Shown: positions 16,801 to 24,139, counted from the first letter of the stretch. The stretch: DNA of 36,603 nt from an uncultured Collinsella sp. (GCA_959019775.1 CAUEPS010000017.1:1-36603); one strand, 5' to 3'. Translations and numbers: made by a program. The notes: generated by a model from the letters alone, not told the origin.

Positions 16801-17972
16801 TTGGATGCATCCCACGAAAACAGCTCGCAATGCGTCGACTTATCAATATTCTTCTTGCCGTAGGGTGCCGAGACCACGATGGCGAGGTCATCGCAAAAAT
16901 CGCGATCGAGGTCGCCGGCCGCCAGCGAAACGACAGGAGCTGACTGAAGCTGCGTCCAGGAGTCGTTCCCGCCCTTGTTGTGCGTGGTGTAGTCCGCGGC
17001 GTTACCGGCATCGATCTTGACGACGCCTTGCTTCCAGTTGCCGCCCTCCAGGTCGTACATGTCGACTACGGCCTTGCGCACGCCGTTCTCGTCGACATAG
17101 CAGCCCGCGTAGACAAAAAGCTCGTCGACGCCGTCGCCATCGACATCGCCCGCCTCGACATCAAAGACGGCGTCGTGCTCTTGCAGGTAACCGGCATCCA
17201 GGTACTTAAAACGGCCTTCGTACATCATATTAGTGTTGACCGTCACCGGCAGGTGTGTGTCGAGAGTGCGCGTACGCCCGTTGCTAAACGAGTAGAGGAC
17301 CAGCTCAACCTTTCCGGCGTATGACTTGCCGTCAATCGTCGTGGAGGAACTGTCGCCGTAGGCACGGAGCTCGGCAACGCGGCTCTTTTTGCCCGTGCTG
17401 GCGTCGCTGCAGAACTCAACACTCGTGGCGTGAATGCCCGAGAAACCGTTGTTGTCGTTGGCGAGTACTGTTGAGGACTCATTGTTGCTTAGGTACGACC
17501 AGGTGCCGCCACCGTAGTCGCTATGCTTGTAGAGATCGCTGTTCGTATCGAATTTGTTGACGTTTTGCCAGAACTTTGCGGCGCCCCACACACTTCCATA
17601 GCCATCGGTGAGTTTGCTGCTGCCGCCAATGTCACCGCGCTCGACGTTCTCGAGCTTGTCGCGCAGAGTGTAGCGATTGCCATGGCTACCGTTAGCTGCC
17701 ATATAGACCTCGCTGCGCGTGGCAAACGTCGTGGGGGTATCAGTGGAATAGGGGCCAACGGTATCGGCCGGAATGTCCTCGCTCGTGCCCAGACCCAGGG
17801 CTTGATAATCCTGCTCGGTCATATCGGTGATTGCGGGCGCGTCTGCCGCCTGGGCAACCTGGGGCGTGGCCGTGAAGCAGGCGACGCTCGTGGCGATCAA
17901 CGCAGCAAGCGCCGCCGTCCCAACAAGCGGGATTTTCGACAGCCTACGGATACGGGGGTGTGGAACGTACAT
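13884..17972 (-). CDS. Large cell-wall-anchored surface protein with FG-GAP-like, Fn3 and Ig-like regions
   Basis: A 1362-residue secreted protein. The N-terminus is basic (RIRRLSK), then a hydrophobic signal core and a likely cleavage after AQA. Residues about 266-290 (VEAGDVDGDGVDELFVYAG) and 349-365 (LAAGDLDRDFCDDLAIV) are FG-GAP/VCBS-type calcium-binding beta-propeller segments. Residues about 1020-1120 form a fibronectin type III domain (SVTFSWDD ... LQPNTEYRFAIAAVKNG), followed by an Ig-like stretch with RYYCHVGY. A Pro/Lys/Thr spacer leads to LANTG (1326-1330), a hydrophobic helix and the tail KRRKTH. LAxTG is the form associated with class E sortases of high-GC Gram-positives. The ATG at 17972 has GCGAGG upstream; an ATG at 18008 is possible but lacks a site. 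The central ~400 residues are unrecognised. A role in adhesion or binding is inferred. Confidence 0.85.
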   Translation of the reverse strand: MYVPHPRIRRLSKIPLVGTAALAALIATSVACFTATPQVAQAADAPAITDMTEQDYQALGLGTSEDIPADTVGPYSTDTPTTFATRSEVYMAANGSHGNRYTLRDKLENVERGDIGGSSKLTDGYGSVWGAAKFWQNVNKFDTNSDLYKHSDYGGGTWSYLSNNESSTVLANDNNGFSGIHATSVEFCSDASTGKKSRVAELRAYGDSSSTTIDGKSYAGKVELVLYSFSNGRTRTLDTHLPVTVNTNMMYEGRFKYLDAGYLQEHDAVFDVEAGDVDGDGVDELFVYAGCYVDENGVRKAVVDMYDLEGGNWKQGVVKIDAGNAADYTTHNKGGNDSWTQLQSAPVVSLAAGDLDRDFCDDLAIVVSAPYGKKNIDKSTHCELFSWDASKGALVHVDALGDAGAISLSANGKTMVAANATFGTFAAYDEEGKKTGETVTGLILAGYNWQRSAFDYGASDGSKGLYGALYRYAYFDSESGGFKLSDCKEYRDGLLASYGLMHVPNSAWKDSAQDKRYPCTLAPIALATANLDGLSEQLAVDEVLVGGDVFRDFACNTAQSGAQGLGSMVGTMSMSGQQYNSSNKHDHKGIEQVWISDVKAGSVSGSDRYNESFIAVVGKHRDEDLRKNDDYYWMTASHFSLDENGKVRRGEEQVISESNRRGTTYGTFISLALPDVDNDSVKITYKDRYKVYTNPRVLAVLQDAPYVEDLEQAYGYLVLGGTSYGEEKGTGTSQGYTIGAELGVAVEVQTGPPLVAMNASVDFAAEGCYDYRSERTVSASVSYESHAGEGDKAVLYTIPMVYYEYEIENEETGGKGVMAAPVSLGAQTSVVNVEAYDRIAKQHNMTPLSYFLTNRSGEPGTYQTTLNGETPVGDSFGLGKPGVTRAYTHDGFNGAAAQSGASIEQTIEVEEGKEQELELGLTLNGSVVMGAKLAKHELFGGLCFGANAGFTTGNSSSESTEYGGTVDNLPEAAQGKYGFVWRLGVNAVDVDKFEADSGDKLGTKDTDQFWIVGYDVKDVEMPDAPAVTGFTANAVDSTSVTFSWDDVLANKSGFSYGVGMLQSNAADAVVNSWKIADNTQTSLKWDGLQPNTEYRFAIAAVKNGSTTETGIRSAIITVKTMPDGMTMTVSGPAADAAEGSDLGYDSSVERTAGSHLTLSAIGHVKQLGADDSETGLAPTYMWYRKGRGETEFKLVGADGNLAAGTASKLEIDLIADDDGARYYCHVGYNDVGLDTGTTLVNIEAEETAPTTVNATPIRTRRLFSQASAGAKKFLDHTLVNTAGPTDSEGSKDPETPETPTNPDKPKSDNGAKTDTKVKTTTTAKNLANTGDQTFALVATAAAAGATLVVIALIMLIKRRKTH

Positions 17973-18041
17973 GAGGGACCTCGCTTTATTCGAGTGGAGT
18001 GGACTCATTTTTGCAAATGATACGCCCGATGCCCGATATCA

Positions 18042-18077
18042 CGTGTCTCATTTTCGCCAACGGCGTGTCTCATTTTT
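18042..18077 (-). promoter_or_regulatory. Tandem copies of AAAATGAGACACG upstream of the surface-protein gene
   Basis: On the minus strand AAAATGAGACACG occurs twice (18064-18077 and 18042-18054, 22 bp apart, about two helical turns). A third, weaker relative (AAAAATGAGTCCAC) overlaps the alternative ATG at 18008. A TATCAT -10 candidate lies between, at 18017-18022. The spacing suits a regulator binding site. No -35 element is clear. Confidence 0.4.
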
Positions 18078-18095
18078 GAGAATCCGAGATGCCGC

Positions 18096-18542
18096 GGAAA
18101 TCTTATCCCAGCTCAAAGGCCATTTCTGGGATGTATTTTCCGTCGAGTGCCTCATCGGGAAACTGCATCCCATTTCAAGCGTCGATTCTGGGACGCACTT
18201 TCCCCTTAGACCCTCAACCGGAAACCGCATCCCACTTTGAGCGCAAATTCCGGGATGCATTTTCCGCTTGAGCCTCATTGGGAAACGGCGTCCCACTTTG
18301 AGGGCTGATTGTGGGATGCATTTTCCGGTTTTGCTCTCATTGGGAAAATGCATCCCGTTTCTTGACCGAATAATGGGACGCAATTTCCCGTTGGAGCGCC
18401 TTTGGGAAAGCGTGTCCCACTTCGACCGCCCAGAGTGGGATGCACTTTCCGCAAAGCACCTCAACGGGAAACTACGTCCCATTCCAAAGGCAAATTCCGG
18501 GACGCATTTTTCGAAAGCCTGCCCATCCGGAAAGCCCGTCCC
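18096..18542. repeat. Repeat array 2: seven and a half ~62-bp units of the same motif family
   Basis: Left motifs start at 18096, 18158, 18220, 18281, 18343, 18405, 18467 and 18529; right motifs start at 18128, 18190, 18252, 18313, 18375, 18437 and 18499. The offset inside each unit is again exactly 32 bp. The last unit lacks a recognisable right motif. The array lies upstream of the surface-protein promoter region, while array 1 lies beyond its terminator. Units starting at 18281 and 18343 match those starting at 13565 and 13626 in both motifs and spacers, in the same order and orientation. Confidence 0.9.
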
Positions 18543-18602
18543 ACTTTGGACGCATCCGGGCACGGAACCATCGACCTATCAGGCCTCCCATCAATAAAGA
18601 GG

Positions 18603-18731
18603 CGTCCTCCCGGACGGCGGGGCACGAAGTTCATCGCGAGTTCCGCACGCAAAGAAGGCCACTTAATGTGGCCTTCGTCTTGCGCAGGACTGTAGAGCAG
18701 GGAACTTCGTGCCCCGACGCCCGGGAGGACG
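18603..18731. repeat. Nested inverted-repeat element at the outer edge of array 2
   Basis: Outer arms 18603-18632 and 18702-18731 match at 28 of 30 positions (they start CGTCCTCCCGG and end CCGGGAGGACG). Inside is a terminator-like hairpin (GAAGGCCAC ... GTGGCCTTC, about 18653-18676). It lies between array 2 and the 3' end of the flavodoxin-like gene, so it may also terminate that gene. Its outer right part is related to the hairpin region at 13306-13346. Confidence 0.75.
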
Positions 18732-18773
18732 TTTCATTTAGAAAGATGGACCGACCGCCGTCAGCGATGGGAG

Positions 18774-19325
18774 CTACTCGCCCAGCACGGCCTTCTTGGC
18801 GGCTGCAGCCATGTTGTCCAGATCCTCCTTGGTGGGGTGATCCTTTGCGGCAACCCAGTTGTCGAGCAGCATCTTAAATCGGACGTTTTCGGGATCTTGC
18901 TCGAGCATGGCCTCGTAGCGCTGCTTGACCGCGGGGCCCATCTTGCCCTGGCACATCGCCCAGCCCGCAAGCTCGGCATCCCCAGCCAAATTGGAGGTCA
19001 CGCGATTGATAATCTGCTGATAATAGCTCTGATCAGCGCCAAAACCGCAGGTACCAAAGAGGAAAACGCGCTTGCCGTGCAGAGCGGAGAGCAGCGCGGC
19101 AACCGAAGGCGTGCACGCGCCCTTGTCGCACCAAAAACCGACGAGCACCGTGTCGGCCGCGCAGGCGCCCTGCGCCTCGAGCGCAACCTGATCTGCATCC
19201 GCATCGTCGCTCAACGCCGCGGCATGGACAAACTCAACGCCCGCAGCCTGTAGGGCACGCTTGATCGCGCCCGAAACCATCCTGGTATTACCGCTCTTGC
19301 TGTTGACCACCAAAGAGCATGTCAT
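18774..19325 (-). CDS. Flavodoxin-family protein
   Basis: A 183-residue flavodoxin-like protein. The N-terminal strand and FMN phosphate loop read SLVVNSKSGNTRMV (about residues 4-17), followed by VLVGFWCDKGACTPSVAALLSAL and the flavin-contacting FLFGTCGFGAD. A helical C-terminal extension (about 125-183: KQRYEAMLEQDPENVRFKMLLDNWVAAKDHP) is beyond the core fold. It probably carries electrons via FMN in the cytoplasm. The ATG at 19325 fits the family start. The ribosome binding site (GGGGGAAACGAG) is rather far from it, so a GTG six bases upstream is possible. It stands alone between two repeat-rich gaps. The partner enzyme is unknown. Confidence 0.8.
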   Translation of the reverse strand: MTCSLVVNSKSGNTRMVSGAIKRALQAAGVEFVHAAALSDDADADQVALEAQGACAADTVLVGFWCDKGACTPSVAALLSALHGKRVFLFGTCGFGADQSYYQQIINRVTSNLAGDAELAGWAMCQGKMGPAVKQRYEAMLEQDPENVRFKMLLDNWVAAKDHPTKEDLDNMAAAAKKAVLGE

Positions 19326-19491
19326 AGTCACGTTGCTCGTTTCCCCCAAAACTAAAGCCACTAATGCAATTTATTAGATGAATATCTTAGTACTAACGTG
19401 ACAGATGTAAACCACCGTCTGTCGATTGGCGACATGGGCGACACCGATGGGGGCAAAACGTCCGCGGTGTAAGCCCCCAAATAGTTGAGAC

Positions 19492-19524
19492 GTGGGGCAA
19501 ACAAACCTAGTTCATTTGCCCCAC
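19492..19524. terminator. Terminator after the first ABC exporter pair
   Basis: GTGGGGCAAA (19492-19501) and TTTGCCCCAC (19515-19524) form a perfect 10-bp stem. It lies about ten bases beyond the stop codon of the downstream ABC gene on the minus strand. Confidence 0.7.
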
Positions 19525-19532
19525 TGGCTTGC

Positions 19533-21392
19533 TCACTGGGCGAATTGGCTGCGGTAGAGTTCGGCGTAGAAGCCGCCTGTCGCTAGCAGCTCGTCGTGCG
19601 TGCCGCGCTCGATAATCTCGCCGTCGCGCATCACCAGAATGCAGTCGGCGTTGCGGATGGTGCTCAGGCGATGCGCCACCACAAAGCTCGTACGGCCGGC
19701 CATAAGCTCGTCGAATGCCGCCTGCACCTGCAGCTCGGTGCGGGTATCGATGCTCGACGTCGCCTCGTCCAGCAGCAGAATCGCCGGGTCGGTGAGCATG
19801 ACGCGCGCGATGCACAGCAGCTGTTTTTGACCCTGGCTAAACATGCCGCCGTCCTCGCCGATGACCGTATCGTAGCCGCTTGGCAGCTGCACGATAAACT
19901 TGTGCGCGTGCGCGCGCTTGGCGGCTTCGATAACCTGTTCACGCGTGGCATCCGGGCAACCGTAAGCGATATTTTCCGCCACCGTGCCCTCGAACAGCCA
20001 CGTATCCTGCAGCACCATGCCAAAGGCGCGGCGCAGGCTTGCGCGCGTGTAGTCACGCGAAGACCGGCCATCGACCATGATGCGTCCGGCATCGATATCG
20101 TAAAACCGCAGCAGCAAATTGATGAGCGTTGTCTTTCCGCAGCCCGTGGGGCCGACCAGGGCAAAACGCATGCCGGGCTTGGCCTCGATGCAGATATCCT
20201 GCAGCAGCTTGCGGTCGGGCACATAGCTAAAGTCCACGTGTTCAAAAGTCACCTCGCCACGCGGGGCGGCAAGCTCCACGGCGTCTGGCGCATCGGGCTC
20301 CTGCTCGCGGGCGTCGAGCAGTGCAAACATGCGGCGCGCCGAGGCATACGCCGTCTGGATTTGCGTAATGACGTTGGTAACCTCGTTGAACGGCTTGGTG
20401 TACTGGTTAGCATAGGACAGGAAAATCTGCACGCCGCCCACCGAAAGCGCCGCGGGCACGCCCGTGATCACGCCCACGCAGCCGATCACAGCGACCACGG
20501 CATAGATGATGTTATTGATAAAGCGCGTGCCGGGGTTGGAGAGCGAACCCATAAACTGCGCGCGCTCGCCTGCCGTATAGAGCTCGGCGTTAAGGGCATC
20601 AAAGCGCAGCTGCGCGCTGGAGCCATAGGCAAAAGCGTCGACAAGCTTCTGCTCGCCCACGTATTCCTCGATGTGGCCGCCAAGCTGACCCTGAATGCGT
20701 TGCTGCGCCGTAAAGCTCTTGTTGGAGAGTTTGGCAATAGCACCGGCTGCAAAAATGGAAAGCGGCGTGACGAGCACCACCACAAGCGTCATGGTCAGGT
20801 TAATGGAGAGCATAAACGCGAGCGTGCCCACGATGGTGATGACGCCGGTAAAGAGCTGCGTAAAACCCTGCAGCAGGCCGTCACCCACCTGATCGACGTC
20901 GTTGACCACGCGGCTCATAAGGTCGCCGTGGGCATGGCTGTCGATAAAGCTGAGCGGCATGCGACTGAGCTTATCGCTCGCCTCCACGCGCATGTCGCGC
21001 ACCGTTTCGTAGGACAGACGGTTGACGCAGTAGCCCTGTAGCCACTGGAAGGCCGCAGCACCTACGACGACAATCGCGAGCTTGGTAACGAGCGGCAGCA
21101 GCGCATCGAAGTCCACCTGCCCGGCGGCGACGATAAGGTCGATGCCCTCGCCGATGAGGATGGGCGTATAGAGTTGCAGGATCACCGAGATGGCGGCGCT
21201 CACAAACGACGCCGTAAACGAGACGCGGTGCGGGCGAACATAGTCCAGCAGGCGACGGGTCACCGCACCCACGGGATAGCGCTCAGGGTCGCCAGGCTGG
21301 CGTGGGCCGTCGCCCAGGTCGTTGAGCTTGTCGTTGCCGGACACGTTGGCCGTCATCGTGGCGACCGAACCGGAAGAAGTATACGGATTCAT
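19533..21392 (-). CDS. ABC exporter half-transporter, catalytic-site subunit (pair 1)
   Basis: A 619-residue exporter subunit. An N-terminal tail and a six-helix membrane domain (about 55-345) precede the ATPase domain. Walker A is VGPTGCGKTT, Walker B is ILLLDEATSSID with the catalytic Glu present, and the switch histidine is in VAHRLSTI. The signature loop is altered to FSQGQKQ. In heterodimeric exporters that combination marks the subunit supplying the intact Walker site and the weak signature. The ATG directly follows the partner's stop codon (TAAATG), with AGGAGG nine bases upstream inside the partner gene, so the two are translationally linked. The substrate is probably a drug, lipid or peptide, but cannot be read from sequence. 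Confidence 0.92.
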   Translation of the reverse strand: MNPYTSSGSVATMTANVSGNDKLNDLGDGPRQPGDPERYPVGAVTRRLLDYVRPHRVSFTASFVSAAISVILQLYTPILIGEGIDLIVAAGQVDFDALLPLVTKLAIVVVGAAAFQWLQGYCVNRLSYETVRDMRVEASDKLSRMPLSFIDSHAHGDLMSRVVNDVDQVGDGLLQGFTQLFTGVITIVGTLAFMLSINLTMTLVVVLVTPLSIFAAGAIAKLSNKSFTAQQRIQGQLGGHIEEYVGEQKLVDAFAYGSSAQLRFDALNAELYTAGERAQFMGSLSNPGTRFINNIIYAVVAVIGCVGVITGVPAALSVGGVQIFLSYANQYTKPFNEVTNVITQIQTAYASARRMFALLDAREQEPDAPDAVELAAPRGEVTFEHVDFSYVPDRKLLQDICIEAKPGMRFALVGPTGCGKTTLINLLLRFYDIDAGRIMVDGRSSRDYTRASLRRAFGMVLQDTWLFEGTVAENIAYGCPDATREQVIEAAKRAHAHKFIVQLPSGYDTVIGEDGGMFSQGQKQLLCIARVMLTDPAILLLDEATSSIDTRTELQVQAAFDELMAGRTSFVVAHRLSTIRNADCILVMRDGEIIERGTHDELLATGGFYAELYRSQFAQ

Positions 21393-23276
21393 TTAGCAGC
21401 CCTCCTTTGCGCAGACAGATGCAGGGGCGGTCGGGGCGCCTAGGGCGGGCACGGAGCTTGGGGCGAGCGCGGGCACCGCACTCCCCTGCTGGCCCTCGAG
21501 CTCCTCGCGGCGCAGCTGCGACCGGCAAATCTCGCGATAGAGCTGGCAGCTTGCATACAGCTCGTCATGCGTGCCCAGGCCCGCAACCGAGCCGTGGTCG
21601 AGCACGCAGATCATGTCGGCGTCGCGTACGGTCGAGACGCGCTGGCTCACGATGACGGTCGTGAGCGGCAGCCCACCCTCGGCGGCACCACGCACGCTGC
21701 GCTCGCGGATGGCATGGCGAAGCGCCGCGTCGGTCTTAAAGTCGAGCGCCGAGGCGGAGTCATCCATGATTAGGACCTGCGGAGCGCCCACCAGGGCACG
21801 TGCGATGGTCAGGCGCTGACGTTGTCCGCCGCTGAAGTTCTTGCCGCCCGCCTCGACCGGGGCGTCGAGGCCCTGGGGCTTGTTGTGCACGAACTCGCTG
21901 GCCTGCGCCATATCGAGCGCCGCCCAAAGCTCCTCGTCGGTCGCCGACTCGTCGCGCCAGGTTAGGTTGCTGCGGATCGTGCCGCTCACGAGCGACGCGC
22001 GCTGCGGAACGGTCGCGACCACGTGGCGCAGCTGATCGAGCGGCCAGGTGCGCACGTCGGCGCCCATCACGCTCACGCTGCCAGTGCTCGCATCGTACAG
22101 GCGCGGGATAAGCGAGACGAGCGTCGACTTACCGCTGCCCGTGCCGCCGATAATGCCAAGCGTTTTGCCCAGCGGCAGCTCCAGCGTCACATCGCTCACG
22201 GCATTTGCCGCGCCCGCGCCAAACGAAAAACTCGCATGGTCAAAGCTCAGCGCCGGGACCGAAACAGCGCCACCCGCCAGTTCGCTCGGCTCGGGCAGTG
22301 CGACCGGCTGATTGCCCTCGTCGGTAATGCTCGGCACGCAATTGAGCACCTCGTTGAGACGCGACGCACTGGCGCTCGCCTTGGTAAAGACCACGACCAG
22401 GTTGGCGACATACACGATGGAGGTCAGGGTCTGCGTCATGTAGTTGACGAACGCCATGACCTGGCCCTGCGTGAGCTCGCCCACGTTGACCTGAATGCCG
22501 CCCACCCACAGGATGGCGCACACGCCCAGGTTCATCACCAAAAACGTGACGGGGTTGAGAATCGACGAGAGCTTGCCCACCGCGATTGCGACACGCGCCT
22601 GGTCATCGGCCGCCTGGGCAAAACGCTCGCGCTCGTGGTCCTCGCGCACAAACGCCCGGACCACGCGGGCGCCCGAAAGTCCCTCGCGGCAAATAAGCGC
22701 GATGCGATCGAGCTTTGCCTGCAGCTGCTTGTAGTACGGGATGCAGCGCGCCATGACAAGCCAAAACACCAGGCCGATGGCGGGCGTGCAAATCAAAAAG
22801 ATCATGCCGAGCTTAAGGTCGATGGCAAGGGCCGCAACCATGGAACCCACCGCCAGGAAAGGCCAGCGGATGAGCATACGCACGCCCAGCGCCACGGCAA
22901 GCTGCACCTGGTTGACGTCGTTGGTAATGCGCGTGATGAGCGACGGCGTGCCAAAGCGATCGAGCTCAGCATAGCTCAGCTTGTTGATGTGCTGGTAGAG
23001 TGCGCCGCGAATGTCGGTACCCATACCCTGCGAGGTGAGCGCCGCCATCTTTTGGCAGACGAGCGTAAACGAGATGCCGATCACGGCCATGGCGGCAAGT
23101 ACCATGCCGTAGTGGACGACAGCGTTCACATTGTGTGCGCCGATGCCCTTATCGATCATCTGGGCAATCACCAGCGGCGTCAGCAGGTCAAAGATCACTT
23201 CAATCAACTTGCACGCAGGGCCAATCACCATATACCGGCGAAATTTACCACCAAAACGCCTGAGCAGCTCAATCAT
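21393..23276 (-). CDS. ABC exporter half-transporter, degenerate-site subunit (pair 1)
   Basis: A 627-residue partner of the following gene. A six-helix membrane domain (about 15-300) is followed by an ATPase domain with Walker A GGTGSGKST (Lys383) and an intact signature FSGGQRQR. Its Walker B ends LIMDDSASALD, with Asp in place of the catalytic Glu, and the switch histidine is Gln (VSQRVSTV). These are the hallmarks of the non-hydrolysing site in heterodimeric exporters. The C-terminal tail (about 595-627) is Ala/Pro rich. The ATG at 23276 follows AGGGAGCGCC. It is first in a two-gene operon with no adjacent regulator. Confidence 0.92.
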   Translation of the reverse strand: MIELLRRFGGKFRRYMVIGPACKLIEVIFDLLTPLVIAQMIDKGIGAHNVNAVVHYGMVLAAMAVIGISFTLVCQKMAALTSQGMGTDIRGALYQHINKLSYAELDRFGTPSLITRITNDVNQVQLAVALGVRMLIRWPFLAVGSMVAALAIDLKLGMIFLICTPAIGLVFWLVMARCIPYYKQLQAKLDRIALICREGLSGARVVRAFVREDHERERFAQAADDQARVAIAVGKLSSILNPVTFLVMNLGVCAILWVGGIQVNVGELTQGQVMAFVNYMTQTLTSIVYVANLVVVFTKASASASRLNEVLNCVPSITDEGNQPVALPEPSELAGGAVSVPALSFDHASFSFGAGAANAVSDVTLELPLGKTLGIIGGTGSGKSTLVSLIPRLYDASTGSVSVMGADVRTWPLDQLRHVVATVPQRASLVSGTIRSNLTWRDESATDEELWAALDMAQASEFVHNKPQGLDAPVEAGGKNFSGGQRQRLTIARALVGAPQVLIMDDSASALDFKTDAALRHAIRERSVRGAAEGGLPLTTVIVSQRVSTVRDADMICVLDHGSVAGLGTHDELYASCQLYREICRSQLRREELEGQQGSAVPALAPSSVPALGAPTAPASVCAKEGC

Positions 23277-23474
23277 AAAAAGGCGCTCCCTATCATCATC
23301 TCAATTCAATCTGATTCATGATAGTACGGAGAACCCTGGAGATGCGTAAGCAACTCGTTACAGATGTAAGGGCAACGGTCACTAGCGCCCAAGGCACGTA
23401 GCAGCCGATGTTTTGGCAACGCCAGCGAGCGGCATAACGCCGGGGATTCAATTATCAGATAAATGTGACCCTTC

Positions 23475-23615
23475 AGGCGGTTTTGGTCGGCTACCCGCGG
23501 GTGCCGGCAGGGCGCTTGGTAGTCGAGCGACCCCGCAGGCGAAGCCGAGGACCAGCGAGACACCAAGCGCCCTGCCGGCACTCGCGGGTAGCCGCGGCAC
23601 CAAAAAAAACGCCTG
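23475..23615. repeat. Long inverted repeat next to the SRP RNA gene
   Basis: The core arms 23489-23520 and 23562-23593 match at 31 of 32 positions (left arm begins GGCTACCCGCGGGTGCCGG). The pairing extends outward through GGTTTT/AAAACC-like tracts to CAGGCG (23475-23480) and CGCCTG (23610-23615). The right side includes A8 (23602-23609), read as T8 after the SRP RNA on the minus strand. It fills much of the gap between the first ABC operon and the SRP RNA. It could be a terminator, a structured RNA or a MITE-like element. Confidence 0.75.
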
Positions 23616-23620
23616 CGCAC

Positions 23621-23713
23621 TCGATGGATTCGGATGCCCGACAGAGGCTCCTTATGGCTGCTTCCTTCCGGACCTGACCAGATTCGGAACATGTCGTCAT
23701 CCGAACCCATCGA
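23621..23713 (-). ncRNA. ffs: Small bacterial SRP RNA (4.5S type)
   Basis: The minus strand carries the near-invariant SRP core GGTCAGGTCCGGAAGGAAGC, with the GGAA tetraloop that binds Ffh. Flanking segments 23621-23636 and 23698-23713 pair as a long terminal stem (TCGATGGATTCGGATG with CATCCGAACCCATCGA, one wobble), giving a ~93-nt hairpin RNA without an Alu domain. It guides membrane-protein targeting with Ffh and FtsY. A promoter lies just upstream and T8 just downstream. The exact ends may differ by several bases. Confidence 0.93.
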
Positions 23714-23733
23714 ACGCGCTAGGCGCTCGATAT

Positions 23734-23762
23734 ATCTTACCCGCTCCCGCCCGATGGGGCAA
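23734..23762 (-). promoter_or_regulatory. Promoter of the SRP RNA
   Basis: On the minus strand TTGCCC (23757-23762) and TAAGAT (23734-23739) are separated by exactly 17 bp. The predicted start falls about 12 bases before the SRP RNA stem. Confidence 0.55.
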
Positions 23763-23771
23763 GGTAGCTAA

Positions 23772-23840
23772 TTTGGGACGGGGCTTTTTGACTACTTGGG
23801 CAATCAGATCGACAGGTAGTCAAATAAGCCCCGTCCCAAA
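23772..23840. repeat. Palindrome with TTTGGGACGGGGCTT arms
   Basis: The arms 23772-23797 and 23814-23840 are complementary over ~26 bases with one inserted base and one terminal wobble, around a 16-base loop. It lies upstream of the SRP RNA promoter and beyond the fused kinase gene. No second copy was seen in the window. Confidence 0.7.
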
Positions 23841-23875
23841 AAGACTGGTCTGCTGCCGTGCCACAAAAGGGGCCT

Positions 23876-24003
23876 ATCTACTACGTTTAGGCCGCAGGGG
23901 TCAACCATAGCCGGCTTTTTCGAAAATCGGCAAGCTTTCTACCTGCGGTTTTAATTTCACAAAATCCGGGATGGTCAAGGGTGCTCGGCTAAACGTAGTA
24001 GAT
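23876..24003. repeat. 128-bp element bounded by a perfect 15-bp inverted repeat
   Basis: ATCTACTACGTTTAG (23876-23890) and its exact complement (23989-24003) bound a 98-base interior. Nested pairs inside (CCGCAGG at 23892 with CCTGCGG at 23942; TCAACCAT with ATGGTCAA) suggest an extended RNA fold or a small transposon-like element. It contains no gene. Confidence 0.6.
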
Positions 24004-24070
24004 GGCCGCATTTCATGGCGGACGGTCCGACCCAAGGCCCAAGGCGACCAGCCTCGGATAGCCATTCTCG

Positions 24071-24139
24071 AAGTTGCGGTGGAATAGTTCCTGTTTTTGC
24101 CGCCTGAGCCGCCAAACAGGAACTATTCCACCGCAACTT
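24071..24139. repeat. Palindromic repeat family A, copy 2 (probable terminator)
   Basis: Perfect 26-bp arms (24071-24096 and 24114-24139) contain AGTTGCGGTGGAATAG, with a 17-base loop. It lies 15 bases beyond the stop codon of the TadA-glycerate kinase gene, where it could end that transcript. It is the same family as 4894-4960. Confidence 0.8.

Noticed and set aside
13442..18542. CRISPR arrays on either side of the surface gene
   Set aside because: The repeated motifs are inverted pairs with degenerate sequence, spacers of neighbouring arrays are related to each other rather than unique, and no cas genes are nearby.
22023..23321. Long antisense frame opposite the first ABC gene
   Set aside because: It mirrors GC-rich codons of a certain ABC transporter gene and has no start signals.
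23413..23910. Open frame across the SRP RNA region
   Set aside because: It overlaps the SRP RNA and two large inverted repeats and encodes no recognisable protein.
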